A stretch of DNA of 64,000 nt from Erwinia sp. 198 (GCF_003937915.1 NZ_RHUM01000003.1:71985-135984); one strand, 5' to 3'. Shown: positions 48,753 to 63,847, numbered from the stretch's first letter. Program-made: numbers and translations. The notes: generated by a model not told the origin, from the sequence alone.

Positions 48753-49041
48753 ATATTGCCCTGCAGAGTGCCAGATTGGCTGGATAAGGCATGGATCCGA
48801 CCTGCCTTTCCGCGCTCACTAAAACCGGACGGAGAGTTGGGATGGGCATTATTTCGAACAACCCCTTGATTGACGTAATAATGTGTCAGGCAAGCCTCAT
48901 AAGACTGGCCTGGCATAAGGCGCTTACCGATACCTGCACGGTATGGCAAAACCCAACCAGGCATGCTGGCTTTGACGTTAAGGAAGACTATTTATTAACG
49001 CCTTTACGTGCGTTTTTTTGGCAGCAAAAGGAAATTCTTCG

Positions 49042-49596
49042 ATGAGCGATATTTCTCTGGCCCCCGGCCGTCGCCTGGCTGAAATCCGCCAGCAGCAGGG
49101 CCTGTCACAGCGTCGCGTGGCCGAGCTTTCCGGCCTGACGCACAGCGCCATCAGCACTATTGAGCAGGACAAGGTCAGTCCCGCCATTGGTACATTACAG
49201 AAGCTGTTAAAAGTATATGGCCTTTCCCTTTCCGAATTTTTTTCCGAGCCGGTCCAGCCTGCCAGGCCAAAGGTAGTAATAGAGGCAAACGAGCTGATTG
49301 ATATCGGCAGCCAGGGAGTGTCGCTGCGGTTGATCCATAACGGCAACCCGGAGCGGACGCTGGCGATGATGTTAGAAACCTATGAACCTGGCGCGACAAC
49401 CGAAAAAATTCGTCATCAGGGCGAAGAGATCGGCACGTTGCTGGAAGGCGAAATTACCTTAACCGTCGACGGCCAGCGCTATCAGCTTCGGGCTGGCCAA
49501 AGCTACGTTATCGATACCGGCCATCCCCACAGCTTTAATAACACCTCTGCGCAGCCCTGCCGGATCGTCAGCGCGCATACCCCAACCACCTTTTGA
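49042..49596 (+). CDS. puuR: PuuR-type repressor (XRE HTH plus cupin)
   Basis: 184-residue regulator that in E. coli represses puu genes and is released by putrescine. The N-terminal HTH (residues ~8-62; RLAEIRQQQGLSQRRVAELS, SAISTIEQDKVSPAIGTLQK) is followed by a cupin domain (residues ~105-180; YEPGATTEKIRHQGEEIGTL, GQSYVIDTGHPHSFNN). The start at 49042 has AAGGA 9 nt upstream. It is divergent from puuA and 42 nt before puuB. Confidence 0.92.
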   Translation: MSDISLAPGRRLAEIRQQQGLSQRRVAELSGLTHSAISTIEQDKVSPAIGTLQKLLKVYGLSLSEFFSEPVQPARPKVVIEANELIDIGSQGVSLRLIHNGNPERTLAMMLETYEPGATTEKIRHQGEEIGTLLEGEITLTVDGQRYQLRAGQSYVIDTGHPHSFNNTSAQPCRIVSAHTPTTF

Positions 49597-49638
49597 TCGC
49601 CAGTTGCCGCCGCATCGCGCTTTTTGTTGGAGAAAGCT

Positions 49639-50916
49639 ATGGAACATGTGCAGAGCTATTATACCGCTACGGCCAATCCTCATGACCGCTGGCCGCGGCT
49701 TGCGGATGATATTCTCTGCGACGTCTGCATCATCGGCGGCGGTTTTACCGGCCTTTCCTCGGCGCTATACCTTACCGAAGCGGGTTATGACGTGGTGGTG
49801 CTGGAAGCGGCCAGGGTTGGCTTTGGCGCCAGCGGCCGCAACGGTGGGCAGGTAGTTAACTCTTACAGCCGTGATATTGACGTTATTGAGCGCCGCTACG
49901 GCAAAGAAAGCGCACGGCTGCTGGGCAGCATGATGTTTGAAGGCGCTGCGGCGATCCGCGATCGTATCGATCGCTACGCTATTCGCTGCGACTACCGGCC
50001 CGGCGGCGTTTTTGCCGCGCTTAACAGCCGTCAGTTCAGCCAGCTAAAGCAGCAGCACCAACGCTGGCAGCACTATGGCAATCATCAGCTGGAGCTGCTG
50101 GATGAGCTGGGCATTCGGCGTAAAATCGCCAGCGAACGCTATGTCGGCGGCCTGCTGGATCGCAGCGGCGGTCATCTGCATCCTCTGAATCTTGCGCTGG
50201 GCGAAGCGGAGGCGGTTCGCCGTCACGGCGGCAGGATTTATGAGGAGTCAGAGGCAATCGCCGTGACCTACGGCACGCCGCATCGCGTCAGGACGGCTCA
50301 GGGTAGCGTATTGGCTAAATACATTATTTTTGCCGGTAATGCCTATCTGGCGCCGCAGCTGGAACCCAGACTGGCAAGCAAGAGCCTGCCCTGTAGCTCG
50401 CAGATCGTCGTCACGGAACCGCTCTCCCGCGATAAGGCGCTGGCGCTGCTGCCGGATAACTACTGCGTAGAAGATCGTAACTATCTGCTGGATTACTATC
50501 GCCTCACGGCCGACAATCGCCTGCTGTATGGCGGTGGCGTAAGCTATGGCGCGCGCGAGCCGGGCAACATTCACGAGCTGATCCGGCCGAGGCTGCTAAA
50601 GACTTTTCCACAGCTGGAAGGAATAAAATTTGATTATGCCTGGAGTGGAAACTTTCTGCTGACGCTATCCCGCATGCCGCAAATTGGCAGGCTGGAAAAC
50701 GGCGTTTACTATATGCAGGGCGACAGCGGACACGGCGTGACCTGGACCCATCTGGCGGGCAAGCTGGTTTGTGAAGCGTTGCAGGGCGAGCCAAAACGCT
50801 TCGATGCATTCGCCCGCCTGCCGCATCTGCCTTTTCCTGGCGGTCGCCGTCTACGTGTACCCTTAACGGCGCTGGGCGCCGCATGGTATGCGCTGAGGGA
50901 CAGGCTGGGCGTTTGA
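49639..50916 (+). CDS. puuB: Gamma-glutamylputrescine oxidase
   Basis: FAD-dependent amine oxidase (425 residues; E. coli 426) that oxidises gamma-glutamylputrescine to the aldehyde. DVCIIGGGFTGLSSALYLTE is the FAD-binding fold, FGASGRNGGQVVNSYS a DAO-family block, and YYMQGDSGHGVTWTHLAGKL the C-terminal FAD contact. The start at 49639 (MEHVQSYY) has GGAG 7 nt upstream. puuC, puuD, puuE and puuP are not in the window, so the remaining steps must be encoded elsewhere. Confidence 0.94.
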   Translation: MEHVQSYYTATANPHDRWPRLADDILCDVCIIGGGFTGLSSALYLTEAGYDVVVLEAARVGFGASGRNGGQVVNSYSRDIDVIERRYGKESARLLGSMMFEGAAAIRDRIDRYAIRCDYRPGGVFAALNSRQFSQLKQQHQRWQHYGNHQLELLDELGIRRKIASERYVGGLLDRSGGHLHPLNLALGEAEAVRRHGGRIYEESEAIAVTYGTPHRVRTAQGSVLAKYIIFAGNAYLAPQLEPRLASKSLPCSSQIVVTEPLSRDKALALLPDNYCVEDRNYLLDYYRLTADNRLLYGGGVSYGAREPGNIHELIRPRLLKTFPQLEGIKFDYAWSGNFLLTLSRMPQIGRLENGVYYMQGDSGHGVTWTHLAGKLVCEALQGEPKRFDAFARLPHLPFPGGRRLRVPLTALGAAWYALRDRLGV

Positions 50917-51059
50917 AGCTTTTACCTTTGCTACCGGGCGCTATGCGGGAAATAAATGAACTATGATTAATCATAACGTAATATTTTACGTTAGTACTCC
51001 CTTTGCTTAGCTCTTTGCAAATGTTAAGATTGCCATAACTCAAAAAAAAGAATGCGATC

Positions 51060-51415
51060 ATGTGGAAACCATTTGAAAAATACATTTCTGTTAGCATAGT
51101 TAATACACTGTTTCATTGGATTAGCTTCTCATTTTTTGTTTATGCTCTCGCCTGCTCACAATCCTTTGATAATTTATTGGCGTTCCTTATTGCCGTAAGC
51201 TTTGGTTTCATAGCCAATGCTAGATGGGCTTTTAAAAATGAAGCGACAAAAAAACGCTATTTTTTATTTTTATGGGGATATTGGCATGGTTAACCGGAAA
51301 AGGTGCTGATAAATTACATTTCCCATTAATAGTTACGCTTGTTACCTTCTCATTTGTAAAATTTACAACCGAATTTATCGACTCAAAATTAGTGGTGCTC
51401 AGGGAGAAAATTTAA
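51060..51415 (+). pseudogene. gtrA: gtrA flippase, frameshifted (cluster 2)
   Basis: The first frame (MWKPFEKYISVSIVNTLFHW, FGFIANARWAFKNE) ends at a TAA at 51291-51293. The rest of a normal GtrA continues in the next frame from about 51272 ([18 protein letters not shown], then LVVLREKI) to the TAA at 51413-51415, which overlaps the gtrB ATG by one base. One missing T in the T-rich stretch 51260-51271 would explain it. The intact cluster 1 copy has [14 protein letters not shown] at this point. Repairable by a single base; a sequencing error cannot be excluded. Confidence 0.82.
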
Positions 51416-52329
51416 TGAAAATATCGCTAATCGTACCTGTATACAACGAAGAAGAAGCTATACCTATTTTTTATAACACGGTTAAAAGTGAACTAACGCA
51501 ATACACACTAGAGATTATTTTCATTAATGATGGTAGCACAGATAGCACTAGTACTATTGCACAGGAATTGGCTGCCCGGGACGATGCCGTCCGTCTAATC
51601 AACTTCACTCGAAACTTTGGTAAAGAACCAGCCCTTTTTGCAGGACTTGAGAATGCTACGGGCGACGCTGTAATACCTATTGATGTCGATTTACAAGATC
51701 CTATATCAGTTATTCCAAAACTTATTGAAAAATGGCTAAGCGGCGCAGATGTTGTCTTAGCCAAAAGAATAGATCGTAGTTCTGATGGCCATCTAAAAAG
51801 AAAGACAGCTGAATGGTTCTACCGCTTACATAATAAAATAAGCACACCAAAGATAGAGGAAAACGTTGGTGATTTCCGTCTGCTTTCACGGGAAATTGTG
51901 GATAACATCAAGCAACTAGAGGAACGAAACCTTTTTATGAAAGGCATCCTGAGTTGGGTTGGGGGAAAAACAGCTATTGTTGAGTATGTCAGAGAAGAAC
52001 GAGTAGCAGGCGTTACTAAGTTTAACGGCTGGAAACTATGGAATCTTGCTTTAGAAGGTATCACCTCCTTTTCCACATTCCCTTTGCGTGTTTGGACATA
52101 TTTAGGCCTGTTAGTTGCTGCACTTTCCTTTTTATACGGTTCATGGATGATAATTGAAAAGATTATTTGGGGGAATGCGGTCAGGGGTTATCCTTCTATT
52201 ATGGTTTCAATCCTTTTCCTCGGTGGAGTTCAACTTATTGGTATTGGTGTGCTAGGTGAATATATAGGTCGAATCTATACAGAGGTAAAAAGAAGACCGA
52301 AATATATTAAATCAAAAGGTAAAAACTAA
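51415..52329 (+). CDS. gtrB: GtrB bactoprenol glucosyltransferase (cluster 2, intact)
   Basis: 304-residue GT2 glycosyltransferase that makes glucosyl-phosphoryl-bactoprenol on the cytoplasmic face. The N-terminal domain has [39 protein letters not shown] (DxD-type site) and [11 protein letters not shown]. Two C-terminal helices ([20 protein letters not shown] and [20 protein letters not shown]) anchor it. It reads straight through the region where the cluster 1 copy is broken. It overlaps the gtrA end by one base and is 2 nt from the next gene. Confidence 0.93.
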   Translation: MKISLIVPVYNEEEAIPIFYNTVKSELTQYTLEIIFINDGSTDSTSTIAQELAARDDAVRLINFTRNFGKEPALFAGLENATGDAVIPIDVDLQDPISVIPKLIEKWLSGADVVLAKRIDRSSDGHLKRKTAEWFYRLHNKISTPKIEENVGDFRLLSREIVDNIKQLEERNLFMKGILSWVGGKTAIVEYVREERVAGVTKFNGWKLWNLALEGITSFSTFPLRVWTYLGLLVAALSFLYGSWMIIEKIIWGNAVRGYPSIMVSILFLGGVQLIGIGVLGEYIGRIYTEVKRRPKYIKSKGKN

Positions 52330-52331
52330 AA

Positions 52332-53843
52332 ATGTTGCACTTAAGAGAATTAATTTCAAAAAGCTTCTCCTTTAGAAAAGATTTTAACAAGGTTTTTTAC
52401 ATAAGCTTAGGCATAATAATATTATATACTCTACCTCTTATTGTATCTGAACATTACTATTCTGACGACCTTGTTCATTCAATGGTTGGTGTAACAGGTT
52501 GGTTATCTAATGGCCGTCCCCTTTCGGTGTTAATGTTTAAGATTATGATGGCTGGTGGCTTTTTTAATGATATTTCGCCACTACCACAGTTACTGGCCGC
52601 TGTGGTATTGGCGAGCACCATTAGCTTTTTATCAGGTAAAATCGATGAAGGCCGAATATTTATTCCCTTATTTACTTTTCTGCCTCTGGCTATCTCTCCC
52701 TACTATCTGGAAAACTGGTCATATAAGTATGATTCATTAACAATGTCTCTTTCTGTTTTCTTGGCTGCTCTACCCTTTGTTCTTAACGAGAATAATTCCT
52801 TTCGAAAAAAAATCTTCATCTCTACCTTTTTATTATTTTCCTCTTTATGCTTCTATCAGGCGGCCTTAAACATATTCGTTAGCCTTTCTATTTTGTTCGC
52901 CCTGTTAAATATCAATGATGGGAAAAACATAAAAGCATTGGAGCAAATAAAGTATCAGCTTATCGCTTATTTGCTAGCAAACATAATGTATATTTTGATC
53001 ATCAAAAAGTTTGTAATTTATGGTGAATACAATATTACGCATGGCGAAATTGCAACCAGCAACCTGCCCCTAATCTTATCAACTATTACAAGAAATCATT
53101 ATTTACTAGGCGATATATTTCTTAGCGCTTTTAAAGGTAATTTATGGGTATTCTTTTCACCCCTTGCTATCATAGTCCCTGCAGCTATAACTATTCTTTT
53201 AAAGAAAACTCTGAATCAAAGTATATCGTTCATACCAAAAACCATCTCTTGCATTATTGTTTTGCTTTCTCCTTTCTTATTGTATATAGCTGTATATGGT
53301 CCAATGCTTTTGCTAATTAACCCTATAACTTCTGCAAGAACCCTGTTAGGAGCTTCAGGATTAATCTGTAGTCTTTTTGCATTTTCGTTTATCCTTTTTA
53401 GAAAACATAACAAATTACAGCTTTGGATTCTACTTCCTGTTTTTGGTTTGTTTACATTAGCATATTCCTTATATAACGCTCAAAAAACCACAGAAAAACT
53501 CGAATTATCACTAATCACTCGTATTCAAAGTGACTTTTCCAGTCACAACATGAATGATATAAAGAATATTAGTATACTTGGCAATGCTCCCACCAGTTAC
53601 CAATCTGACTTGGCGGAAAAAAACTTTCCAATCATAAAATTCCTAAACGCTAATAATATTGGGCAGGATTTACTTTGGGGAAATGTACAACTTAATCAAT
53701 ATTATTTTGATAAAAACTACTTACCTTCGGAGACTGGCCGCTCAAAAATATGCACCATGAAAAAAGTTTCTTCTAATAGTATTTATTCAATTTATAGAAA
53801 TGATGACCTTGCCGTAATTGACTTCAGTTATACCAAATGCTAA
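52332..53843 (+). CDS. GtrC-type membrane glucosyltransferase
   Basis: 503-residue polytopic protein of the Glucos_trans_II type. After TM1, SEHYYSDDLVHSMVGVTGWL with SNGRPLSVL is the periplasmic loop with the DD and GR residues typical of serotype-converting transferases. YYLENWSYKYDSLTMSLS and SLCFYQAALNIFVSL are further family blocks. A soluble periplasmic tail of about 110 residues ends in FSYTKC. It would transfer glucose from bactoprenol onto O-antigen. Third gene of cluster 2. Its sequence differs wholly from the large protein in cluster 1, so the two would give different modifications. Confidence 0.87.
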   Translation: MLHLRELISKSFSFRKDFNKVFYISLGIIILYTLPLIVSEHYYSDDLVHSMVGVTGWLSNGRPLSVLMFKIMMAGGFFNDISPLPQLLAAVVLASTISFLSGKIDEGRIFIPLFTFLPLAISPYYLENWSYKYDSLTMSLSVFLAALPFVLNENNSFRKKIFISTFLLFSSLCFYQAALNIFVSLSILFALLNINDGKNIKALEQIKYQLIAYLLANIMYILIIKKFVIYGEYNITHGEIATSNLPLILSTITRNHYLLGDIFLSAFKGNLWVFFSPLAIIVPAAITILLKKTLNQSISFIPKTISCIIVLLSPFLLYIAVYGPMLLLINPITSARTLLGASGLICSLFAFSFILFRKHNKLQLWILLPVFGLFTLAYSLYNAQKTTEKLELSLITRIQSDFSSHNMNDIKNISILGNAPTSYQSDLAEKNFPIIKFLNANNIGQDLLWGNVQLNQYYFDKNYLPSETGRSKICTMKKVSSNSIYSIYRNDDLAVIDFSYTKC

Positions 53844-53846
53844 CCG

Positions 53847-53876
53847 ATAAAAGCGGGGCTCCCCGCTTTTATTTTT
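53847..53876 (+). terminator. Intrinsic terminator of gtr cluster 2
   Basis: ATAAAAGCGGGG pairs with CCCCGCTTTTAT, followed by T5. It starts 3 nt after the GtrC-type stop codon. Confidence 0.9.
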
Positions 53877-55577
53877 ATGATATAATTCATTACTCTGCAA
53901 AGTTATTATAATAAATCTCTCTTTATTGGATGCATATAATGACAGCGGAAAAACGGAATTATAAAGATATGATTACCTTCGACAATCATATATTTTCCGA
54001 ACCTTGCTTTTTTTGCAAAACCTCAGCGGCGTCAGGATTAGTTGGCAAGCCACGGTCAGATAAAGTCGTGGTGTACAGGTCGTTCCGGGGCTGAGGTTAT
54101 AATTATTTCCGATTTTCCGCTTTTCTATCACAGAATAATAGCTTTGGCGATCTCGTCTGGGTACACCAAGTCACGTCGTTTGAACCGTTGTACACATCGG
54201 CTTTACCAGTCAGTAGGTATCTTGGGTGTTGCTAATACCTTACCAATGCGGAAAGCAGCGTAACACCCTTAAAATTTCCCGGCGACTTATAAAACAAATT
54301 CTCCGGTTCTTTTAGAGTTTTATTCTACAGCGAAAAGAATTTTTTTTCTGTATTCGATCATTTTGCGATTTCTGCTGTTATAAGGGACGCTAAGCCCCCC
54401 TTAAACTAAACTATTCTATCTTTCCTAATCAATCTTTATCTACTGTTCTCATGATGTTAAAATTAAAAAGCGGGACTTCTGGTGTGTTACATACCACAAA
54501 AATCATATAAAATTTTTATTGTTTTCTCAAACTGAGAGGTTTGACTAACAACTTTAAAAACATTTGCATCGCTGTAATAGCGAAGAAAGGACAAGAATAT
54601 TAGTTGGTTACGCGATTCTGTTTTGGGCTATGGACGTGAGAATAAGGAGGTACCTGAATAAATAAATCTAAAAAATTAGACATTGAATAATTACACGTTA
54701 TTGCTATTACTATCGTTATTTTATCAATATACCATCGTCGCATCCCTATGACATTGACTTAATGACAACTCAGTATTTCTCGTATTTTAATAAAATTCAT
54801 TATGCTTCATCCCGATTTTGCCCACCTGTTTTATTATCACTACTCACATCGTATGTAATAAAAATCCCAAAAAAATTGAAAGCAGAAGCTTACAATGATT
54901 AGCATTACTTATGTAATGTACTCATACCTTTACTATTTCACTCGGGAGGGAATATTTTTTTTTCTTCACTATAGATATAAATTAGGCGAACACAACATTC
55001 CGCTTGTGGTTTATCCCGACACGTATTGACCACACTTTTTCCTACCCGCCCTAAAAAATTTTCTTTGATGAACATAAAGAAAAAGATAGGTTTCGTCATA
55101 TATTTAAGCTCTATTTTTAAACCTCCACCCAAACGTAAAATATCGGCCGTTTTCAGCGCACCTAGTAAATTAACATACGACTTTACTGCTATTTCCTCCT
55201 TTATTCCAACATTCATTTTTAACACAACAATGATCCTTGATCTTAATTTTTCCTCTGGTATCATTCGTAAATTTATTTAAAAAGTTAGCGAGTATTATTT
55301 TAGATTGCACTTCTCACGCCGGATAATACATTTACTCCTTATAAAAAAACGGATACTGGTTCACAATAGGGATATAATTATCTATTTGATAGGTGCGGAT
55401 ATGACTTTATGATTTTTTTGGTTCTGGTATGTGGGAAATAAAAAATCTTCGCTACTTAGTTTAATTAATGATAGTATCCAAAATTCAATTCATAGCGAAG
55501 ATAAATTAAGTAATAGAGTAAGTTTACGAAGCTACTTACTCCTGTCTTACTAATATGATTCAATAATCAGGTTTTTA
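53877..55577. other. 1.7-kb AT-rich region without a convincing gene
   Basis: Strongly AT-rich DNA with many stops in all frames. Short frames at 54042-54263 (plus), 54938-55264 (minus) and 55026-55280 (plus) show no family resemblance and no convincing ribosome sites. The stretch 54030-54270 has a more balanced composition and may be a relic of an older insertion. No tRNA, no insertion-sequence ends and no integrase found. It is probably the decayed right end of the gtr island. Confidence 0.55.
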
Positions 55578-56405
55578 TCAACTAACCGGCATTTTCCCCG
55601 GATCCGGGTAGCGGTAGTTGAACCCGATTTCCTGACAAATACGCTCGCCGTTAATGATTTTGCCCGTTGCCTCGTCCGCTTCTTCACGAAACGTTGGCGG
55701 CGTCAGTCCCAGCTGTCGCGCTACCGCCGGATAAAAATCTTTGCGGGCAGGATGATGCGGCGCGCTCAGATTGTAGGTTCTTCCACCTTCACCGTTTTCC
55801 AGCAGCAGGATAATAGCGGCAACCACGTCCTCCAGATGCACCAGATTAACCCCGTGTGAGCCGTCGCTTAGATCGGCTTTACCCGCCAGAAAGCGGCCCG
55901 GATGCCGCTGCGGCCCCACCAGCCCGGACAGACGCAGAATATCTACCGAGGTTCCCGGCAGGTTATGTAGCCAGGTTTCCAGCTCCTTCAGCGTTTTGCC
56001 CGCTACCGTAACCGGCTCCAGCGGGCTGTCCTCATTCATCTCGCCGTTTCCGCTGCCGTAAACAGAGGTGGAACTGGTAAAAACAATGCGCGGCACGTTT
56101 GCCGCCAGCGCGCTGTCCACAATTTGCTGAACCGCCAGCAGATAATTTTCGCCGCCCTCCGCCGTGCGGCTGGCTGGTAAAGTGATGACCAGCGCATCCA
56201 CGGCCAGCAGCGCGTCGAGATCGTCAGAATCGCACTCCAGTTCCGGCGTCAGCGTCAGCAGCACGCTTTCCAGCCCGCACATGCGCGCCGCCTCCACGCC
56301 ATCAGCCGTGGTTTTGCTGCCGGTGACCTGCCAGCCTCGCGCCGTCATCGCCAGCCCCAGCGGCATACCCAGCCAGCCCAGTCCTACAATCGCCACTTTT
56401 TTCAT
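55578..56405 (-). CDS. yeeZ: YeeZ, NAD(P)-binding epimerase-like protein
   Basis: 275-residue Rossmann-fold protein of the extended SDR group. KKVAIVGLGWLGMPLGLAMT is the GxGxxG cofactor loop, IVFTSSTSVYGS a catalytic-type Ser/Tyr region, and LSGLVGPQRHPGRFLAGK and NLVHLEDVVAAI are YeeZ blocks. The activity is unknown. The start at 56405 has AGGGA about 6 nt upstream; the 20-codon extension upstream has none. It is divergent from the his operon, as in E. coli. Confidence 0.93.
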   Translation of the reverse strand: MKKVAIVGLGWLGMPLGLAMTARGWQVTGSKTTADGVEAARMCGLESVLLTLTPELECDSDDLDALLAVDALVITLPASRTAEGGENYLLAVQQIVDSALAANVPRIVFTSSTSVYGSGNGEMNEDSPLEPVTVAGKTLKELETWLHNLPGTSVDILRLSGLVGPQRHPGRFLAGKADLSDGSHGVNLVHLEDVVAAIILLLENGEGGRTYNLSAPHHPARKDFYPAVARQLGLTPPTFREEADEATGKIINGERICQEIGFNYRYPDPGKMPVS

Positions 56406-56581
56406 CTTTGTTCCCTGCTTTCTCAACCATGCCCTAAAACTACGCCAGCCTTTCGTCAACAACAATCGCTTAAGCCTTTTTATCTGTCATCAATGATAAA
56501 AAAGTGTTGCGCCCGACATTTGTCCTGAGTTAGGTTATTGGTCACGAAATGAATAATCATTCACCCCTATTTGAGAAGACT

Positions 56582-56629
56582 ATGACACGCGTTCAGTTCA
56601 ACCACCATCATCACCATCATCCTGACTAG
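56582..56629 (+). CDS. hisL: his operon leader peptide
   Basis: 15-codon peptide MTRVQFNHHHHHHPD. Six consecutive His codons (CAC CAT CAT CAC CAT CAT) sense charged tRNA-His: ribosome stalling favours the antiterminator and expression of hisGDCBHAFI. E. coli has seven His in a near-identical peptide. It is followed by the attenuator. Confidence 0.96.
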   Translation: MTRVQFNHHHHHHPD

Positions 56630-56684
56630 TCTTTCAGGCGATGTGTGCTGGGAGACATTCAGATCTTCCAGCGGTGCAGAACGC

Positions 56685-56727
56685 AAAAAAAGCCCCCGGA
56701 AGATCGTCTTCCGGGGGCTTTTTTTAT
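56685..56727 (+). terminator. his operon attenuator
   Basis: AAGCCCCCGGAAGA pairs with TCTTCCGGGGGCTT around TCG, followed by T-run and A. It lies 56 nt after the hisL stop and 79 nt before hisG. Upstream CTTCCAGCGG-type sequence (56665-56674) could form the alternative pairing with the first arm. Confidence 0.95.
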
Positions 56728-56805
56728 GGGCGCAGATCCGGGCCTGAAGGAATGAACAACGCTGGCCGGTTAAATCGGGTAGACAGGAAAAGAGGATAAG
56801 TACCG

Positions 56806-57705
56806 ATGTTAGATAACAAACGTTTACGCATAGCTATGCAGAAATCAGGCCGTTTAAGCGATGAATCACGCGAGCTGCTGGCCCGCTGCGGCATCAAAAT
56901 CAACCTGCAGCAGCAGCGTCTGATCGCCTTTGCCGAGAACATGCCGATCGACATCCTGCGCGTACGTGATGACGATATTCCGGGGCTGGTGATGGATGGC
57001 GTCGTGGACCTGGGCATTATCGGCGAAAACGTGCTGGAAGAAGAGCTGCTGACCCGCCGCGCGCAGGGCGAAGATCCTCGTTATGCCCTGCTGCGCCGTC
57101 TTGATTTTGGCGGCTGCCGCCTGTCGTTGGCGATGTCGGTTGATGATGAATATACCGGCCCGCAGTGTTTGCAAAATGCCCGTATCGCCACCTCCTATCC
57201 TCACCTGCTGAAAAAGTATCTCGACAAACAGGGCGTTGCTTTTAAATCCTGCCTGCTGAACGGTTCCGTCGAAGTGGCGCCTCGCGCCGGCCTGGCCGAC
57301 GCCATTTGCGACCTGGTTTCCACCGGCGCGACGCTGGAAGCCAACGGCCTGCGCGAAGTCGAGGTTATTTACCGCTCTAAAGCCTGTCTGATCCAACGCG
57401 ATGGCGAAATGCCTGCCGCCAAGCAGGAGCTAATCGACAAGCTGATGACCCGTATCCAGGGCGTCATCCAGGCACGTGAATCCAAGTACATCATGCTGCA
57501 CGCGCCGAGCGAGCGTCTGGAAGATATCATCGCTCTGCTGCCGGGCGCGGAGCGTCCAACCGTTCTGCCGCTGGCGGGCGACAAGAGCCGCGTCGCCATG
57601 CACATGGTGAGCAGCGAAACGCTGTTCTGGGAAACGATGGAGAAACTGAAAGCGCTGGGCGCCAGCTCCATCCTCGTGCTGCCTATTGAGAAGATGATGG
57701 AGTAA
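56806..57705 (+). CDS. hisG: ATP phosphoribosyltransferase
   Basis: First enzyme of histidine synthesis (299 residues, same as E. coli), joining ATP and PRPP; feedback-inhibited by His. It has the long-form HisG with a C-terminal regulatory ACT-like domain. [32 protein letters not shown], and the PRPP loop [18 protein letters not shown] are seen. It starts downstream of the attenuator, with GAGG about 10 nt before the ATG. Confidence 0.98.
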   Translation: MLDNKRLRIAMQKSGRLSDESRELLARCGIKINLQQQRLIAFAENMPIDILRVRDDDIPGLVMDGVVDLGIIGENVLEEELLTRRAQGEDPRYALLRRLDFGGCRLSLAMSVDDEYTGPQCLQNARIATSYPHLLKKYLDKQGVAFKSCLLNGSVEVAPRAGLADAICDLVSTGATLEANGLREVEVIYRSKACLIQRDGEMPAAKQELIDKLMTRIQGVIQARESKYIMLHAPSERLEDIIALLPGAERPTVLPLAGDKSRVAMHMVSSETLFWETMEKLKALGASSILVLPIEKMME

Positions 57706-57708
57706 GCG

Positions 57709-61155
<3,447 letters not shown>

Positions 61156-61156
<1 letters not shown>

Positions 61157-61746
61157 TGAACGTGGTGATCCTGGATACCGGTTGCGCCAACCTTTCCTCA
61201 GTTAAATGGGCTATCCAGCGCCTGGGCTATGAGCCGGTGGTCAGCCGCGAGGCCGACGTCGTGCTGCAGGCCGATAAGCTGCTGCTGCCGGGCGTCGGTA
61301 CGGCGCAGGCGGCGATGGATCAGCTGCGCGAGCGCGAGCTAATCGAGCTGATTAAAGCCTGTACCCAGCCGGTGCTGGGGATCTGCCTGGGAATGCAGCT
61401 GCTTGGCTCGCACAGCGAGGAGAGCAACGGCGTCACCACGCTGGGGATTATCGACCAGGCGGTTGAGCAGATGAACGACTGCGGGCTGCCGCTACCGCAT
61501 ATGGGCTGGAACCAGATTACCGCTCAGGCGGGCAACCATCTGTTTCGCGACATTCCCGACGGCGCGTACTTCTATTTTGTGCACAGCTACGCCATGCCGG
61601 TGAATGCCTGCACCATCGCGCAGTGCAACTACGGTGAGCCTTTTACCGCCGCGGTGCAGAAAGACAACTTCTTCGGCGTCCAGTTCCATCCGGAACGTTC
61701 CGGCGCGGCTGGCGCGCAGCTGCTGAAAAACTTCCTGGAGATGTAA
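61156..61746 (+). CDS. hisH: Imidazole glycerol phosphate synthase, glutaminase subunit
   Basis: Class I glutamine amidotransferase (196 residues) supplying ammonia to HisF. The catalytic Cys is in [19 protein letters not shown] and the His/Glu in [15 protein letters not shown]. The stop is immediately followed by the GTG of hisA. Confidence 0.97.
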
Positions 61747-63235
<1,489 letters not shown>

Positions 63236-63242
<7 letters not shown>

Positions 63243-63847
63243 CAGAACAACAGCTTGCCCAACTTGACTGGGCAAAAACCGACGGCATGATGCCGGCTAT
63301 CGTGCAGCACGCCGTCTCCGGCGAAGTATTGATGCACGGCTATATGAATCAGGAAGCGCTGGCGAAAACGCTCGAGACCGGTAAAGTGACCTTCTGGTCG
63401 CGTACCAAACAGCGTTTGTGGACCAAGGGCGAAACCTCGGCGCATTTTCTTAACGTCGTCAGCATCACGCCTGACTGCGATAACGATACGCTGCTGCTGC
63501 TGGTCAACCCGGTTGGGCCAACCTGTCATCGCGGCACCAGCAGCTGCTTCTCGCCTGCCGCCGCCGACTGGACTTTCCTGTATCAGCTCGAACAGCTGCT
63601 GGCCGAACGCAAGCACGCCGATCCGGCCAGTTCCTATACCGCCAGCCTTTACGCCAGCGGCACCAAGCGCATCGCGCAGAAGGTCGGTGAAGAAGGCGTG
63701 GAAACCGCGCTGGCGGCCACCGTTAACGATCGCGATGAGCTGACTAACGAGGCTTCCGACCTGGTGTATCACCTGCTGGTGCTGCTTCAGGATCAGGATC
63801 TTAATCTGAGTGCGGTAATCGAAAACCTGCGCCAGCGGCATAAGTAA
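63236..63847 (+). CDS. hisI: Bifunctional PR-AMP cyclohydrolase / PR-ATP pyrophosphatase
   Basis: 203-residue fusion (HisIE). The N-terminal cyclohydrolase has [34 protein letters not shown] and metal-binding [13 protein letters not shown]. The C-terminal pyrophosphatase has the acidic helices [20 protein letters not shown]. It starts at a GTG at 63236, overlapping hisF by 7 nt. Last gene of the operon. Confidence 0.97.

Noticed and set aside
54042..54263. 73-codon plus-strand frame, possibly part of an old insertion
   Set aside because: Neighbouring frames are equally meaningless, and no transposase motif or inverted ends could be found.
54938..55280. Overlapping frames of 108 (minus) and 84 (plus) codons
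   Set aside because: Neither resembles a known protein; the AT-rich codons fit chance frames.
56609..56626. CAT/CAC repeat near hisG, at first sight a microsatellite
   Set aside because: It is the histidine codon run of the hisL leader peptide and is explained by attenuation.
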